Shown: positions 1-11,646 of the stretch, piece by piece
Numbering within the stretch: the first letter of the stretch is position 1
How the letters are laid out: every line of letters begins with the position of its first letter
NCBI RefSeq assembly: GCF_963678635.1
Contig: NC_087068.1
Location: forward strand, 13,645,872-13,709,871
DNA from: Symsagittifera roscoffensis
Lineage: Eukaryota > Xenacoelomorpha > Acoela > Convolutidae
Direction of reading: 5' to 3'
Length of the DNA: 64,000 bases
Notes under the pieces: model-generated
What the model saw: only the letters and a program-made list of their open reading frames with translations
The model's database searches: none
What the model was told of the DNA's origin: nothing
Translations under genes and position numbers: made by a program

Positions 1-446
1 ATTGATCTTGCGTTCACTGGTTCCATTGTATTATTAGAGGGCAGTCCCTCTAGGTCAGCAAATCTCAAGGCCGTCGTGGAGCTGAAATTTATGCCAGCGG
101 CTATTAACCAGTCTACGCCTGTTATCGAGTACAGTCTACTGACGGATAGCCTCGCTCCATTCAGCAGCCTCCTGGCATCCTCGATGAAGCTCACCCTCTG
201 GAGATCCAGCTTCATTAGTTCGTCCTTGTACACATGCCAGGGAGATGGTATGGACCTTGACCACATCAACGAGCCTCTATCCGGGCGTCTCTCCTCTCGA
301 CTGGTACTTGTCGTCTCCGATCTCGTGTCTGATCTAGACGTGCTAGTTGTCTCTTCCATCGGGTTGACAGGCCCTAGTCTTCTCCTAGGATGAATGGTCC
401 TCCTCACCGGCGCTTCTCCCAATCGATTTTGAACGTCTGTTCTTTA
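1..446 (-). pseudogene. Post-pol mid ORF, N-terminal fragment, element A
   Basis: After a TAA at 446-444 that is identical in element C (52011-52013), the frame stays open to the window edge. It matches the start of C's mid ORF (the TSTSRSDTRSETTSTS low-complexity part, then SIPSPWHVYKDEL). Only about 145 codons are in view. Confidence 0.75.
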
Positions 447-516
447 ACCTGGTTCGCTGGAGCTCTGCTGTCTGTAGTTCGTGACGGCCGGGACAGTCCC
501 CAAGCGTGTTTCTAGG

Positions 517-1014
517 CTAGGAGGCACAAAGGTGGTAATCACCGTTTTTTTTCGATGCTCCTTCCTCCTTTAGCACTCCTGTGTCAAAGAGTTCTACTTC
601 CAATTCATCCAACCGCTCTTGGAAGACTCGATTCAACCAAGCCTGTCCTTCTATACTATCAAAATGGATGCTGTCCGTGGTCAGTCTGGCCTGATCCATA
701 GCTCCTAACTCATGTTGGATGTCCATGAGGATCATTCTTCCGGCATTCCGACTTGCGAGATTCCTCAAGATATTATTCCACCTGACGACTCCTTCGCTGT
801 GCCTTCTCTCTGCTGCCGTCAAGCTCCTTGTATTCATAGGCACAGTGCAAACGGTCAGTACCGCGCAGTTGAATTTCTGCCAGAGAGTAGTAAACAAGCA
901 CACCATCATTGATTCCCATAGTGCTTCCTGCTCATCCGAACCTCTAGAGATGTCATTCGTTCCAACCAGGATCATCACATTGGGGATCCTCCCTGGATTC
1001 ATTAGTTCCACCAT
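517..1014 (-). pseudogene. Post-pol ORF2, remainder of SGNH hydrolase domain, element A
   Basis: 165 codons in a different frame from the previous segment. Block III (ILVGTNDIS) and block V (DSIHFDSIEGQAWL) of the SGNH/GDSL hydrolase family are intact, but block II was deleted upstream. The tail is again frameshifted (after KEEGAS). In C the domain is complete. Confidence 0.85.
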
Positions 1015-1951
1015 CCCAAGAGGTCCTCAAATTCGATAGTACTCTGACCAAGCTGTCTCCCAGTATCAGATGTGATGTCCCCAGTGGCGGTTGTTGCAGG
1101 TTTACTGCCGGGTTCCAAGTCGCTCGATTGAAGCAAGCTCTCGGATCTGTCTCCGGGACTCCCGTGAAGTTATATCTCAACTGATTATTCTTCTGTACGT
1201 CTATCACTCGAGACACTTTCTTCGCTGGCATCTTCTGTATTCTTCTGTCTGGGGCCTTAGAGCTCCCCATTAGTGGTGTCGTGTCGCTAACTCCCTGTCT
1301 GATCACGGTCTGGGAGAGTCGTACTCTGCCCGTGTCGTCGACCGTTCCATAGGGTGCAGTCACCCCGGAACCTGGCGCATTCTTGCTGGCGACTAGTCGT
1401 CCAGCTGTCTCTATCAGCTTCCTCACCGTTTGTTTCACGACCGGGTCACCTATGGTGTCACTAGAGTCCAGGATTGTCACTCGTCCTGTTGCTGTCGGGA
1501 GTCGTGTCTCCGTTGTCTGGCTCATTCCTCGAGGCGTCAAGAGCTCCATCGGGGACTGCCCACGAGGAATACTCCTTGCAGGTATCACCTTCTCCACGGC
1601 CGTTGTCAACGCCATCCGTTCCGATCGCTCCTTGTAGTCCTGCCTCAAGCGCTCAATTTCTTCACCCTGCTTTTTGTTGCAGTCTTCGAACAAGCTCTTC
1701 CACGTGTATCTGTCGTCCTCCGCAATGAGCATGGTCTTAGTCACATCATCCAGCTCCTTCCTGGTCCTTTCCAGTTCGTCCTTTATCCCATCCAGATCTT
1801 GCATGGTTTGGTTCGTCTGAACCTTTTGTTCTACTTTCGCCCTCTTTGGTGGCACAGCTGCTCTCAGTGGTGAACCAGACGAGGCAGCCTCGCTGTTCAT
1901 CTCCTGATGCATTCTCGTCAGCCCAGCTTTGGGCTTGGAGGGCATAGGCAT
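953..1951 (-). pseudogene. Post-pol ORF2, coiled coil and start of SGNH domain, element A
   Basis: 332 codons. A charged helical stretch (DGIKDELERTRKELDDVTKT) suggests a coiled coil. It is followed by a low-complexity linker and the beginning of the SGNH domain with block I, HLILGDSLVRVL. Just after this a deletion of about 50 bp relative to element C removes block II and shifts the frame, so the reading frame ends at 953. Confidence 0.82.
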
Positions 1952-1963
1952 TTCACCTGGTTG

Positions 1964-2284
1964 CTAAGTCCTAGAATTTCCCAATCCAGGCTCATTTGCC
2001 AAGTCATTCCCTGAGAGAGCCCCGTTTCTCCACCTCATCACTCTCATGTTTGGGCGGTCTAGTACTCCCCTCTCTCCGTATGCTGCCAGCAATAGAACTT
2101 CCGTGGGGCGGTCCCCACGGTTGTCATGCCCCAAGATGTTTATCAGGGCGGTCAGCAACGTGACTACCTCTGGGTCCTCCAGAGCGAAGTCTCAATCCAT
2201 TAGCCGACGATAGAACGCATCTATCATCGATCATACATATGCCTCTGCCAGGTCCATCAATTCATCCACGTTGAAATTATCCAT
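1964..2284 (-). pseudogene. Post-pol ORF2, N-terminal segment, element A
   Basis: The likely start is ATG at 2284, giving a product beginning MDNFNVDELMDLAEAY. A TGA near 2226 breaks the frame, which continues through 2158-1964. It encodes an all-helical-looking region (LTALINILGHDNRGDRPTE, MRVMRWRNGALSG) that is conserved in B and C. It ends in TAG at 1964, where C has TAC. The family of this N-terminal region is not recognised. Confidence 0.75.
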
Positions 2285-2757
2285 ACTGTTCATCAGATTC
2301 GATTTGATTTGATTCCAAGGTTTAACTCAAATGAGCAATTAAATGATCAATCAGGATCTAGAAAAGAGGTCACGAATATCACATTTGTCAGTTTCACCTT
2401 AACTTCTCGATAAAATTTACTTAAAAACAGTCAGATAAAAAGATTTTTATCCAAAATATTATTAAAATCAATCGGTCTCTAAAATTTTTGAATTCGACCT
2501 AAGATTGGACAGTCCAAACATTGGATCTATTCCTAAGATGGTCATTCACTTGTTCATGGTCACTAACCTCTTCTTACCCACGATCTTAATAACCTAACAC
2601 ATAACATAACATAACATAACATAACATAACATAACATAACATAACATAACATAACACATATTACATACAACTTAGTCATTAGCCTAACACCCTCTCGCAC
2701 GTCACTCAGCCTATACTTAGGTAATACTTCTTATGTAAATATACTTGTATATTAGTA
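2285..2757 (-). other. Region between pol and the post-pol ORF, element A, with candidate splice acceptor
   Basis: About 470 bp without coding potential. It holds an (ATAAC)11 microsatellite and, on the sense strand, CTCTTTTCTAG at about 2358-2368 followed by ATCCTGATTGATCA. The pyrimidine tract plus TAG is conserved in position in B and C and resembles a 3' splice site ahead of the next ORF. No promoter was recognised. Confidence 0.5.
2601..2655. repeat. (ATAAC)11 microsatellite
   Basis: Eleven perfect tandem copies of ATAAC. The same site in element C (49794-49813) has only about four copies of the complementary GTTAT unit, so it has expanded in A or contracted in C. Confidence 0.97.
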
Positions 2758-3539
2758 TCAGAGAATATCACGTGTACAAGCGCGTACAATTCCCGAGGAA
2801 GCAGTCGTCCTCTGTTTGGATCTGGTGGAAATGGACACTGGAAGCGAGAGCTCCTTCACGTCCATTTCCACGAGGAAGTCTCTTAACCTCGTCAAGGACA
2901 AGACTAGGTTCTCTGGGTCCACGTGCTGCTTCTCCGTACCCTCGTCACCAAGAAGCATAGGAATTTTCCCGGTATCTGTGACGCCGCCGGAGGTAAGACC
3001 GCTACGCCCCCTACTCCTGGTCTTTGCTTCCATAGGAACTCTATGTTTTTATATTCTCTCTTAAAATCTGCCGCTAACGCTGTCCTAAAACTCATGTCTG
3101 CTGTGATTGCTATCGCACATGTTCTATTTGTGAGTATGAAATCACTGTCTGTTAGTATTATGTTACTTGAATATTCATTTGATAAGGTAAAATTCGACTC
3201 AACTACCCACCCTATGTCAGGTTTCTTAGGTTCTTCGCCTGTTTCTGCTTCTAACTCTCCTGTCTTTCTTGCTATTCTTAATTTTTTTATTATCAAATTT
3301 TCAGTGTGGGTAAGTCCTACCCCCACTCCCCGGACAAAAATATCCATCGACGTCCCCGTCGATCGCATACTGGGTATCAAATCGAGATTGGAAGCAGGAA
3401 TGAGTAGTCGCCCCTCCTGGGCAGCCCAGGAAGGATCTTCTCGTTCGGTTCTCATGTACTTTATGCTTTCACGATCTACATCTTGAATCGTGACACTGGT
3501 CTCCTTTGGATCCGACGTCATTTCGTTCAGCCATTCCAA
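2758..3539 (-). pseudogene. Pol C-terminal macro-like domain, element A
   Basis: Open at 3539-2904, then continued in another frame to about 2850 and again shifted. It encodes the pol extension with GTSMDIFVRGVGVGL and then the macro-like region (ITADMSFRTALAADFKREY, GKFLCFLVTR, LTRLRDFLVEMDVKELSLP). At least two single-base frameshifts disrupt it, near 2935 and near 2845. See the copy in element C for the domain reasoning. Confidence 0.75.
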
Positions 3540-4360
3540 GATAAGATTCGTCGCAGATTCGTCAAGTCTTGTTCATATGACTGCTGTTGCTCGTCGTCGA
3601 ATTCTACCTCGGGTTTCGACCGGTCATCGACCCACTCGTCGTCGTGATCATCGACTATGTCAATGTCCTGTGACACAGTTATTTCTTCCAAACCCACTAC
3701 TTCTTCCACTATCTTTTTGAGACCTATCCTATCCACTACAAAGTCGTCACCATAAGGGTTATATTTCTTTCTTGGTCTTGTCCCGGCGTTCCGTCGAGTC
3801 TGTATCGTAAGTGGAAGATCTGGTTCCAAATTCTTGGGAACCTCCATCTGTTCGGGATCCTGCCAATCCTCTTCTGCGTAGGGCAAGGTTTCATCGTCCG
3901 CTTCGATGACCTCGTTTGGATCCAGGTCCAGCGGAGTATTCGTTCCTTCCTCCACGACTTCGTTTCCATCGTTCTTCTCCCTCGTGCCCTTCTCGTTGAC
4001 CTCACAAGCAGGATCCATAATTAGATAATCCCCTTCTTCCATGTCTGCGGGTATACACCAGTCTTCTGTCGATGAATTGTGTGGCTTAATGTTCTCGTAG
4101 TGGACGGCTCGTTCAGTACTCAGTCTATAGAAGCGTACCTCCTGGTGCACTTCCGTAATCATGAAGGGTCCCCTACATTTTTTAGGAGTTTTTTCGTTCC
4201 TTTCGGTGGTATAACGTTCTGAAATACCCATACGTAGTCTCCCACCGAGTAGGCTTTTGCAACGGCTGCTTTCTTGTCGAATTTTTTTCCTCTGTCTTGC
4301 CTGTGCTTGCTCAGTATTTCGTCTGCTCATATCGTTCAACTCCTGTTGACGTCTGATCAC
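3527..4360 (-). pseudogene. Integrase C-terminal domain and acidic extension, element A
   Basis: 277 codons, same frame as the integrase core. A stretch around residues 25-60 is out of frame relative to element C and then returns, so two compensating indels are present. The GPF motif (RGPFMITEVHQ) and PHN segment of the Ty3/gypsy integrase tail can be seen. A strongly acidic region of unknown role follows. The frame is lost at 3527. Confidence 0.8.
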
Positions 4361-4387
4361 GTCCCTCAGGTAAATCTGTGGGGACGT

Positions 4388-5548
4388 TTACTTTCCCTCA
4401 TTCTCTGGGTAGAAAAAGGTTAAGGGTAAAGACTTCTCGTGTCCAGTTAGCATCATGTGTGGACTAACTCCAGTGGTGGAGTGTTGCGTGCTATTATAGG
4501 CTCCCATCACCTGTGGAAGGTATCTGTCCCAATCGGTCATGTACCTGGAACAATATACTCTCAGCATCGACACTAACGTCCTATTCTGTCTTTCCACTAA
4601 GCCATTCGTCTGTCGATGGTATGTCGTGGAGTGAGCCTGAGCAACCTGTGAGCGTCTCATAAGTTCTTTCGTAAGCTCTCCTACGAAAGATGTTCCATTA
4701 TCCGATTGAAACGTCATCGGACAACCATGTCTCGCTATCCACGTATTGATCAGGTGGTCGCATGTCTCTTCCGCCGAGGCAGTTATGCAGGGCGCGGCCT
4801 CTGCATACTTCGTGAAGTGATCTATCATGACCAACACCTGATTATAACCACTGTCTGTCATGCATATCTTTTGGTGATCTATCTGCACCACCTCGTTGAA
4901 TTCAGACGACTCGATTGATTGTAGAGGAAATCGCAATTTCCTTGGATTCTTGACCTGTTGGCATGACAGACATGCTGTTACCCACTTCTCGCATGCCTTT
5001 TTCATTCCAGGCCACTCAAAGCGCTTCAAGATCCTCTGATACACTTTGTCGATCCCCTGATGGCCCATCTGATCATGCGACCTGAATAGTAGTTCTGTCT
5101 GATAGAGTTGCGGCAATACTATCGCGTTATACTTGTACAGGACTTTGTCTTCTTCTCTTCTCTTGCAAGCCACAATCCCGTCCTTGTTCAAATATAACCT
5201 CCCCTCCTTCTGCATGAAGTACTGTCTCAGGATACGGTAACTGTTTTCCTCGAGGTCTCCTTTATCCGGAGAACCATTCTCGATCCACCTTTTTAGGTTG
5301 CTGGTCATGCGATCATTTCTCTGCGCCCTTAGAAGATCTGAGAGTCTGTATCTCGCCTTCAAGTACGTCTTCATGACCCTCATCTGACTATTCAGCTCAT
5401 TGGGCTGGTGTGTGTCTTCTTCCATCTTAACGCACCAAATCTTCGCCAACGGCTGTGTTTCTTGCTTGAACGGCTGAAGATCAGTCCTGACTACCTCTTT
5501 TTGTGGCAACAGACTTATCGAACGTTTCGATACCGCTATTGTCTCCAA
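4388..5548 (-). pseudogene. Integrase, catalytic part, element A
   Basis: 386 codons in the frame of the RNase H segment. The zinc-binding HHCC is present (SHDQMGH and CLSCQQ), as are the three catalytic residues: D in QIDHQKI, D in QSDNGT, and E in GLVERQ 35 residues later. One changed residue, HRQTNG instead of HPQTNG, precedes the Glu. The segment stops at TAA (4388), where element C has AAA, before the C-terminal domain. Confidence 0.9.
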
Positions 5549-5590
5549 ATCATCCGCTGCGTTGTCAGAGACTCTTCCACTTGGTATGAG

Positions 5591-6988
5591 TTAGCAATCA
5601 CTATCAGGGTCCTGGTACATCTCCCTATCCAGATCCCTTGCACGAGTTTCCACTAGTAGTGTATGGATCGCTAGTTCGGACAGTTCTGATCCCGAGCTCG
5701 AGTTCCTGTCTGAATAGGTGTCATTTCCTGAGTTTCGGGAGTTGTCATCTGTTGAGGAGGTTGTGATGGAGTGTGCAACCTCCTCCAGATCATGTCTGTG
5801 CCTTCTTCGCATCCATTTGAACTCCCCGGACAAAACTTTGTTCCCCAGGTCCTGTTTTTCATCAGGAACTTCTTCATCCATCTCAGAATCCCCGGACAAA
5901 CTTCCTTGTCCAGGGTGTTGTTCTTGTACTCGTTGGCTCCCCTCATTGTTCGTCTCCCCGGACAAACAATCTTGCACCAGGTTCCGTTCTACCTCCACCC
6001 CTTCTTTATCCTGGTCCACAAAGGTAACAGTTTTTCTTCGCGTATTGCTCCCCTGTTCTTTCCTTCCGTACGAAGTACTGGTTAAAACCTCATGTGGTAT
6101 TGAGGATACTAGTTGCTGAACTATTGTCCTACAATCCCTCTCATTCTCTTCGTGTTGTCGTCTGGACGGCATGATCTTCACCTTCTCCCTGACTGTTAGT
6201 GATGCCACCGCTGCTTTCCACTCGGGGTCATCTCTGGTCATTTCCGTTTCTAACAATCCACCCAGCATCCGCATCACTTGCGGTGTGACCTGCACCGTTT
6301 TATCCAACAATGAGAGACTGTTTATGTTCATGCGAGAGAGTTCTTGCTGGACCAGGTTTGAGCGCAGCAACAGATCCAAGGGGACCGGGTCCTCCTTGGA
6401 TAGGATCTTTATCTCGGCTGCTTTCTCTACAGATAACTCAGGGTGTCCTGGAATTGAATGTCCAGATTTATCCAACCATCTCGTTAAGGGAAGCGCTTCA
6501 TATGTTTCTTTGTCCAGAAACGAGAATCCCTCCTTTATTTCCGCCTGATTGGCCTGTTTCTGCTCCAATCTTTCATAGAACTCAGTTTTCTTGCTGAGGT
6601 TGTCAGCATTCTGGTTTTTATCACGCATCCTTTGCTCGATTATCATGTGGTAGCCATCCAATCTTACTATCCATCTACCAATATAACTCTGATCCATCGA
6701 GTAGGTCTTAAACCAGGATAACGCTCTGTTGTCTACGCGTAACTTAAAGGGAGCGCTCCCCAAGTTTGCGCGGTACATTTCCACAAATGTGACTACTGCA
6801 AACATTTCCGCTTTTGGAGCACCATAATTCATCTCAGTGTAACTTAACACCTTACTGCCGTATGCAATGGGACGGAGAACCATTCTTCCATTCCATTCTT
6901 GCTCCTGATGCATTATTCTTGAGATGGCTACCACCGATGCGTCTGTGTCAAGAACATACATGCCCTTTTCTGTAGGCATGCCTAGCAC
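5591..6988 (-). pseudogene. RNase H and linker, element A
   Basis: 465 codons. RNase H of the Ty3/gypsy type spans roughly residues 10-140, with the acidic residues in LDTDAS, KAEMFAV, RVDNRAL and NADNLSKK. The enzyme would degrade RNA in RNA:DNA hybrids and prepare the plus-strand primers. A long charged linker follows and contains LSGE-type repeats encoded by TTGTCCGGGGAG. The segment ends in TAA at 5591, where element C has TAC; the same frame continues into integrase at 5548. Confidence 0.88.
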
Positions 6989-7074
6989 TGGCGCTTCGCA
7001 CAGCTCCCGCTTTATGTTCTCGAAGGCAACTTGTGCTTCATCGTTCCATTCGAACTTTTTTCCTTTTGTTGCGC

Positions 7075-7473
7075 ATCAGCTTTTGCATCGGATGCACCTT
7101 GTCCGCATATCCTTTTTGAACTCCCGGTAGTAGTTGGCAAACCCTAGGAAGCTCAGGAGCTGTGTGTCCGTTCTGGGAGCCTTCCATGTCAGCACTGCTT
7201 CTACTGCTTCCGGGTGCGGCCTCACACCATGCCTGTCCACCATTCTTCCGAGGTACTTGATTGAATCCCTAAGGATTTCACATTTCGATGGTTCGAAATC
7301 TCCCTCACCTATTTTGCCTTTTAAATGTTCTATCTATGTCAAAACCGGTTTGTCAGATTCTAGTTCATATGACGACGGGCGTTCCGGAAAATTCGAGCAG
7401 CTCGATAAGCCGTCTTCTGTTTCGGATTTCATTGAAAACAATTTATGAATAGATTTTAATTCCTTAATCCTCT
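7075..7473 (-). pseudogene. Reverse transcriptase remnant with internal deletion, element A
   Basis: The minus strand reads through the start of the RT region, then jumps near 7295 from a point matching about 44482 of element C to a point matching about 45165. About 0.7 kb is missing, including the RFCCDFRYLNAV, LDLGSAFWQV, MPFGLCNAT and YVDD motifs. Only thumb/connection sequence (KCEILRDS, LSFLGFANYYREF) is left, followed by a frameshift. RT activity is impossible for this copy. Confidence 0.85.
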
Positions 7474-7794
7474 TTATTTTTTATGTTTATTGGCATGATG
7501 AGGACAGTCTTTCACACTGTGTTTCTTCAAGTTTTGTGTCTCCTCATAGTCGGTCCTCAGCGGCAAAGCGTAACCAAGCTTCTTTCCACGCTGGATTGAA
7601 ACAGTGGTGTCCAGTGTGTTCAATAACACACTGACACACAGTCCATTTTGCGTTACCGAGAAGCTCCGGCCTAAAATCACCGAACTCTGACTATCTGGAT
7701 TCGGTACTAAAGAAACCTGTTTACTATCGCTTAACGAATTTAAAGTTCTCATTCTAAAAATCGCCACCACAGCCTGTCCTGGCTGTAGTTTCAC
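7474..7794 (-). pseudogene. Protease-RT connecting segment, element A
   Basis: About 106 codons of beta-rich sequence (VILGRSFSVTQNGLCVSVLLN, then IQRGKKLGYALP). This type of segment is usual between protease and RT in Ty3/gypsy pol. It ends at a frameshift in an A-rich run. The same segment is present and open in B and C. Confidence 0.75.
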
Positions 7795-7802
7795 CTTTCT
7801 AT

Positions 7803-8630
7803 CTAAAAAATTGGTACCTTGTTTTCGTCTGTTATTATCCTATTTATTGGTTTCTTAACATACTTCCGGTCCGGGTTTGTAACCCGTATCAGACCGTTGT
7901 TCAAGTCAATCATCACGTCAAAATTCCTGACGAAATCTCTGACCAAGATGAAATGCTCGGCGTCGTCCAAATTCTCTACCACCAGGAAGCTCATCCAAAG
8001 ATCCCGTCCTCCCATGTGGAGAACAGTTATTGGTGTTCTTCCGGCTACGTAGATCGCTCCTCGATTGGCGGCGGCCAGTCGGAGATTCGTTGAAATCAGA
8101 TCTTCCCTCGTGAAGCCCATTCTCTCCCAAATTTTTATCGGCATCACACTCACTACCGCTCCTGTGTCCAGAAGCCCTGTGACTCCGATTTTCTTACCGT
8201 TGGTGTCGAGCTGATGTGCGGTCACATCTGCTTCATACCCAATGTGTACTGTATCTTGCTCCATCATGGCGTCATGGCCTATCCTGCGGACTTTGAGTTC
8301 CTCCTCACCCAAAGAGATCTGCCCTATTTGGTCACTATCTGTTGTTACATAAGTCCTAGTGTAGATAAGGATTCCATCCACGTTCAGCATCACTTGATAC
8401 GGCCCATAGACTTCCACGTAGCGTCCATGAAGTTTCTTTATGCGAGGGCCACCCGTTGTTAGTAGTGCTCGCACAGCTCTCGACTCAGTGCGTGGCTCAA
8501 CCTGCCTCAGATAATCAGCATATGTGTCCAAATGCATCAAAGTGAACTCGGATGGTTCACTCAGATTTCTGATTACCTGGTGTCCAGCCACCGAGATTAT
8601 CGACTGTATCTTGCTTCCTTGCGGCACCAT
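7803..8630 (-). pseudogene. pro: Retropepsin-type aspartic protease, element A
   Basis: 275 codons in frame with the preceding linker. The active-site motif LLDTGAVVSVMP is present, with hydrophobic strands and the flap region following. The usual second-half motif is damaged: FILVRDF here against FILGRDF in B and C. The enzyme would cleave the Gag-Pol polyprotein. The frame is lost at 7803 by a one-base deletion in a T run. About 150 residues N-terminal to DTG are conserved in all three elements and I do not recognise them. Confidence 0.9.
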
Positions 8631-8639
8631 GCCGAACCT

Positions 8640-8864
8640 CTAACCGGAGATCACATTAAGTTTCATGCTCAAACTGCTTGGTGCTTTAGTCTCTTCGACC
8701 TCCGTTGCTTCGAAGGTATTCAGTTGCTCCTGTAGTTTCTCATTTTCTAATTCGAGGTTCACTTTCTGTTCGATCTCTTTTGTCACCAGTTCCTGCTGCA
8801 CTCTATTTAGAACATCCCTCGCTGCTGCCTTATAATCAATTTTGAAGTCATCGGCCGCAGTCAC
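8640..8864 (-). pseudogene. Gag-protease linker, element A
   Basis: A 75-codon segment rich in Glu, Lys, Gln and Leu, probably a coiled coil, shifted by one frame from the capsid segment. In element C the same stretch is fused in frame to both nucleocapsid and protease, so gag and pol were probably one ORF. It ends at a TAG (8640) where element C has AAG. Confidence 0.75.
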
Positions 8865-8874
8865 TGTTTCTGGT

Positions 8875-9807
8875 TCACATGTCTCTTTTAGTTATCGCTT
8901 GCATTTTCTTCGTCGCCAGCTCTTGCGGTTTATCTTTTCTGCGCGCCTCCGCTTCACTCAACAGGCGAGCCTTGCTGGCTTTCACCCCTGAAAAAGCTTC
9001 CTCATGCTTTGGATGCTTGATGTCTGCCACTGCATCCCAGAATTGCGGACAATCTGATTTAAAATCACCTTCCAAGTTGCAAAAGAAACACCTCGGGCGG
9101 AATTTCGCAATTGCTCCTCTCATGAAGTCCTCATGGTCAACTTCTGACGCATCTTCGTTCTCGAGGCTAAAGCCTATTGCTTTCATGCCTTGTTTGTAAG
9201 TTGGGCATGCTGACACATGATGGTCCGTTGAACTGCAATTGGCACAAGAGCGTCTCTTGTCCATATCATCCCTCGGTTTGTACCATTTGTTCCCTTGGTT
9301 TGCTGGTCCGTTGTTAAAATTGCCATAATTGTTCTTATAATCAAATCTCGAAGGAGGTTTCAACAAAAGATATTCTTTCGACTTGAGCCTTAACTCCTCT
9401 GGTGTTGGCGCATTGGTTGATAGTGGTGTGTAATGCGTCGCTAGCATTGTTCGAAGTTCATCATCATTCATCACACCATCGATGAATTTTGAGGCTACCG
9501 CCAGGTTCATCCTCCTGTTCGAATCGTCCGGTTGGCTACGCCTTCTAAGCATCTCCAAATCGTCTAGAAACTCGTCTATCGTCTCATCTTCTCGTTGCCT
9601 TCTTTTCTCGAAGCGCATCATTGCTTGGTGTCCCTGCACCCCTGAGCGAAAGCGTTTTAACAAAATTTCAAAAATTTTCTCAGCTGTGTCCCGCTGGTAT
9701 TGCTTTTTGGCCATCACACAGCTTAGGGCTGTCCGTTCCAAGTTACTGGTGATTGCACTGCACTCTTGCCTTTCTGACAGGTCTTCTTCCTCAAAATGCA
9801 GCTTCAT
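8875..9807 (-). pseudogene. gag: gag capsid and nucleocapsid region, element A
   Basis: 310 codons open in the same frame as the segment before it. The N-terminal half (WIEVMKLHFEEE through the KSKEYLLLK stretch) is a Retrotrans_gag-like helical capsid region, by comparison with Ty3/gypsy Gag. Two CCHC knuckles follow. The first, CANCSSTDHHVSAC, is intact. The second reads CFFCNLEGDFKSDC and has lost its zinc-binding His (H to D) compared with B and C. The frame is lost at 8875, before the gag-protease linker. Confidence 0.9.
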
Positions 9808-9849
9808 TACCTCTATCCAGGTATCAATACAGCCATCAGATTCGTCTTT

Positions 9850-11646
9850 TTAGCATCTTGGTTTCTTAAAGACTCTTCTGGACTTCTCACTGCGTTCATT
9901 GGTTCTGGATAACGTTGTAAGGAATGTCTCTAAAGACCTGTTTAGGGGTTCAAAGGCTGTGGCCATTGCCGTAGCATCTCTCGAGTGCCCCGCCTGAGTG
10001 TCATCACCTCTTGTTAAGGGCTTTGTATTCGGTGCATCCCTGCAATCCGAATCGCCGTGAGTCTTTCCCCCTTGGCCCACATGACTCCTCCCTAGGCTCG
10101 CATGTCTCCTGTTACCGGAATCACCTCTCCCAGTCGCATGTGTGCCTTGCGTTGGGCGTTCCTTAGAGGTCTGTCTATTCCCCGTTGAACTTGCTCTACT
10201 GTTCGGGCCCCATGTTCTATTATCCCTTGTGGCATAGCCTGATGAACTGCCCCTACCTCTAGTGGATCCATATGTCCTCCTCCTTTGATGGTCATTGAAG
10301 TTCACCTTCGGCTCCCTGCAGGGACCTCCGGAGTTCGGTTCCCCTTCTTTTGGTCCACTCTTGCTGCCTAGTAGCCCTTCCAACCTATCCATGATAGCCT
10401 GAGCTCGCCTCTCCATCATCGCATCTATCTTTGTGTCAAGAGTCCCAAGAGACTGCTCTTGCTGAATTCTTAACTTCTCCATGTCGTCTCTTAAGCGTAA
10501 CTCTCTCTGTTCCGCTTCTCTTGTCATTTGCGACAAGTTCTTCGCTATGTGCTTGCCCGTTCATTTTTTTAAGCGTTTTTCGCTCCTACCAACTTCTTGT
10601 CTATTGCAGTTTATTTCTTCCCGTAGACTTTCTCTTTCAATGTGAACTGCTCTCTCTAGTTCACTCATCCTTATGGCATCTGTTCATTTTGTTCTCCTAT
10701 ACTGCCCACTATATTGTTCAAGGCTTCGTCTAATGCTTCCCCGTTATCCACGAGTGGCGTCACTAGTGGCGGTGTCACCCTGTCGGTCCCAGGTAGCTTC
10801 GTGCTGGTCGAGATTCGGGCTTTGACTCTCTGCCTCGACGTCTTTTCATTATCCACTTCAAGATCCGCCAATGCGTTGCCTAGCCCTTTGTTTCTACTCT
10901 CTCCAGTTCGCGTCTCTGAATTTGTCATAATCGCAAGGCCTCTCGACTGGCCTGGTGTGCTTGCGTCTTTGCTTATCGTTCCCACCACACCAAATTTGTC
11001 CATGGTTCCAGTCTCTCTTTCGACGTATGCCTCATTCTCCTGGGTCGAACTATTGAGGCTGACTTGAGATCCAAAGTCCACTTGCTCGTCTTTGTCCTCT
11101 TCTTCCTCCTGGGATTCACCTTCATTTCCTGTGCCCACTCCCATGGTGAATGGAAAGATGTTTCCGAAGGTGTTCTTCATTCTTTCTGAGAATGATGAGG
11201 ACGTTGTTTGTATCTCAGTCCCGCCTGTTATCAGGGTGTTGTCTGTTGGAGATCTTCTAGTTGCCACTATTTCAGTTGAGATGTCGGACAGTTCCGACAT
11301 CTCCTCTCGGTCCAATGTCCCGGTGGAAGTGGCAAAATCATGGCCTTGTTCCTCCGGAGTAGATTCACTCGCCAGTCTTCTGTCTCTCCCCTCCGGTCCA
11401 TGTACATCCTGGTTCTCATTCGTGGCCTGGTCCGTATGGACCTCCACTTCTAACATAGTTTTCGCTCTTCTGAAGACTTCTGACTCCTAGTTTTAACCAT
11501 TCTGCCTGAAACCGTCTCCCCTTTGTCGGTCCGGGCCCGTGTGATCCGATCCACAAAAGGGTCGGTCATTGTTTTTCTTTGCTTTTTAGGTATGAATTTC
11601 CTAGAGCTATTACCTCGTTTAGGTATCCTTCACTTGTCTAGACTCA
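9850..11646 (-). pseudogene. gag: gag, N-terminal part, element A (broken)
   Basis: The family start ATG is at 11646, but the sixth codon is already TGA where element C has a sense codon. Open segments follow at 11456-10671 (acidic, low complexity) and 10536-9850 (a probable coiled coil of charged residues, then a Gly/Arg/Ser-rich linker). Further stops lie near 10562 (AGA to TGA) and at 9850 (TAC to TAA relative to element C). The product would be the N-terminal region of Gag, which builds the virus-like particle. Element B has this region as one open frame, which supports calling this copy a pseudogene. Confidence 0.85.

Noticed and set aside
76-393. Plus-strand open frame of 105 codons at the left edge
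   Set aside because: It is the antisense of element A's mid ORF. The identical antisense frame appears at 52064-52429 opposite C's coding strand.
2601-2655. Telomeric repeat
   Set aside because: The unit ATAAC/GTTAT is not a known telomere repeat, and the tract is 55 bp inside an element at a site shared with C.
2745-3720. Overlapping plus-strand frames opposite the macro-like region of A
   Set aside because: Antisense shadows; the minus strand carries the conserved protein.
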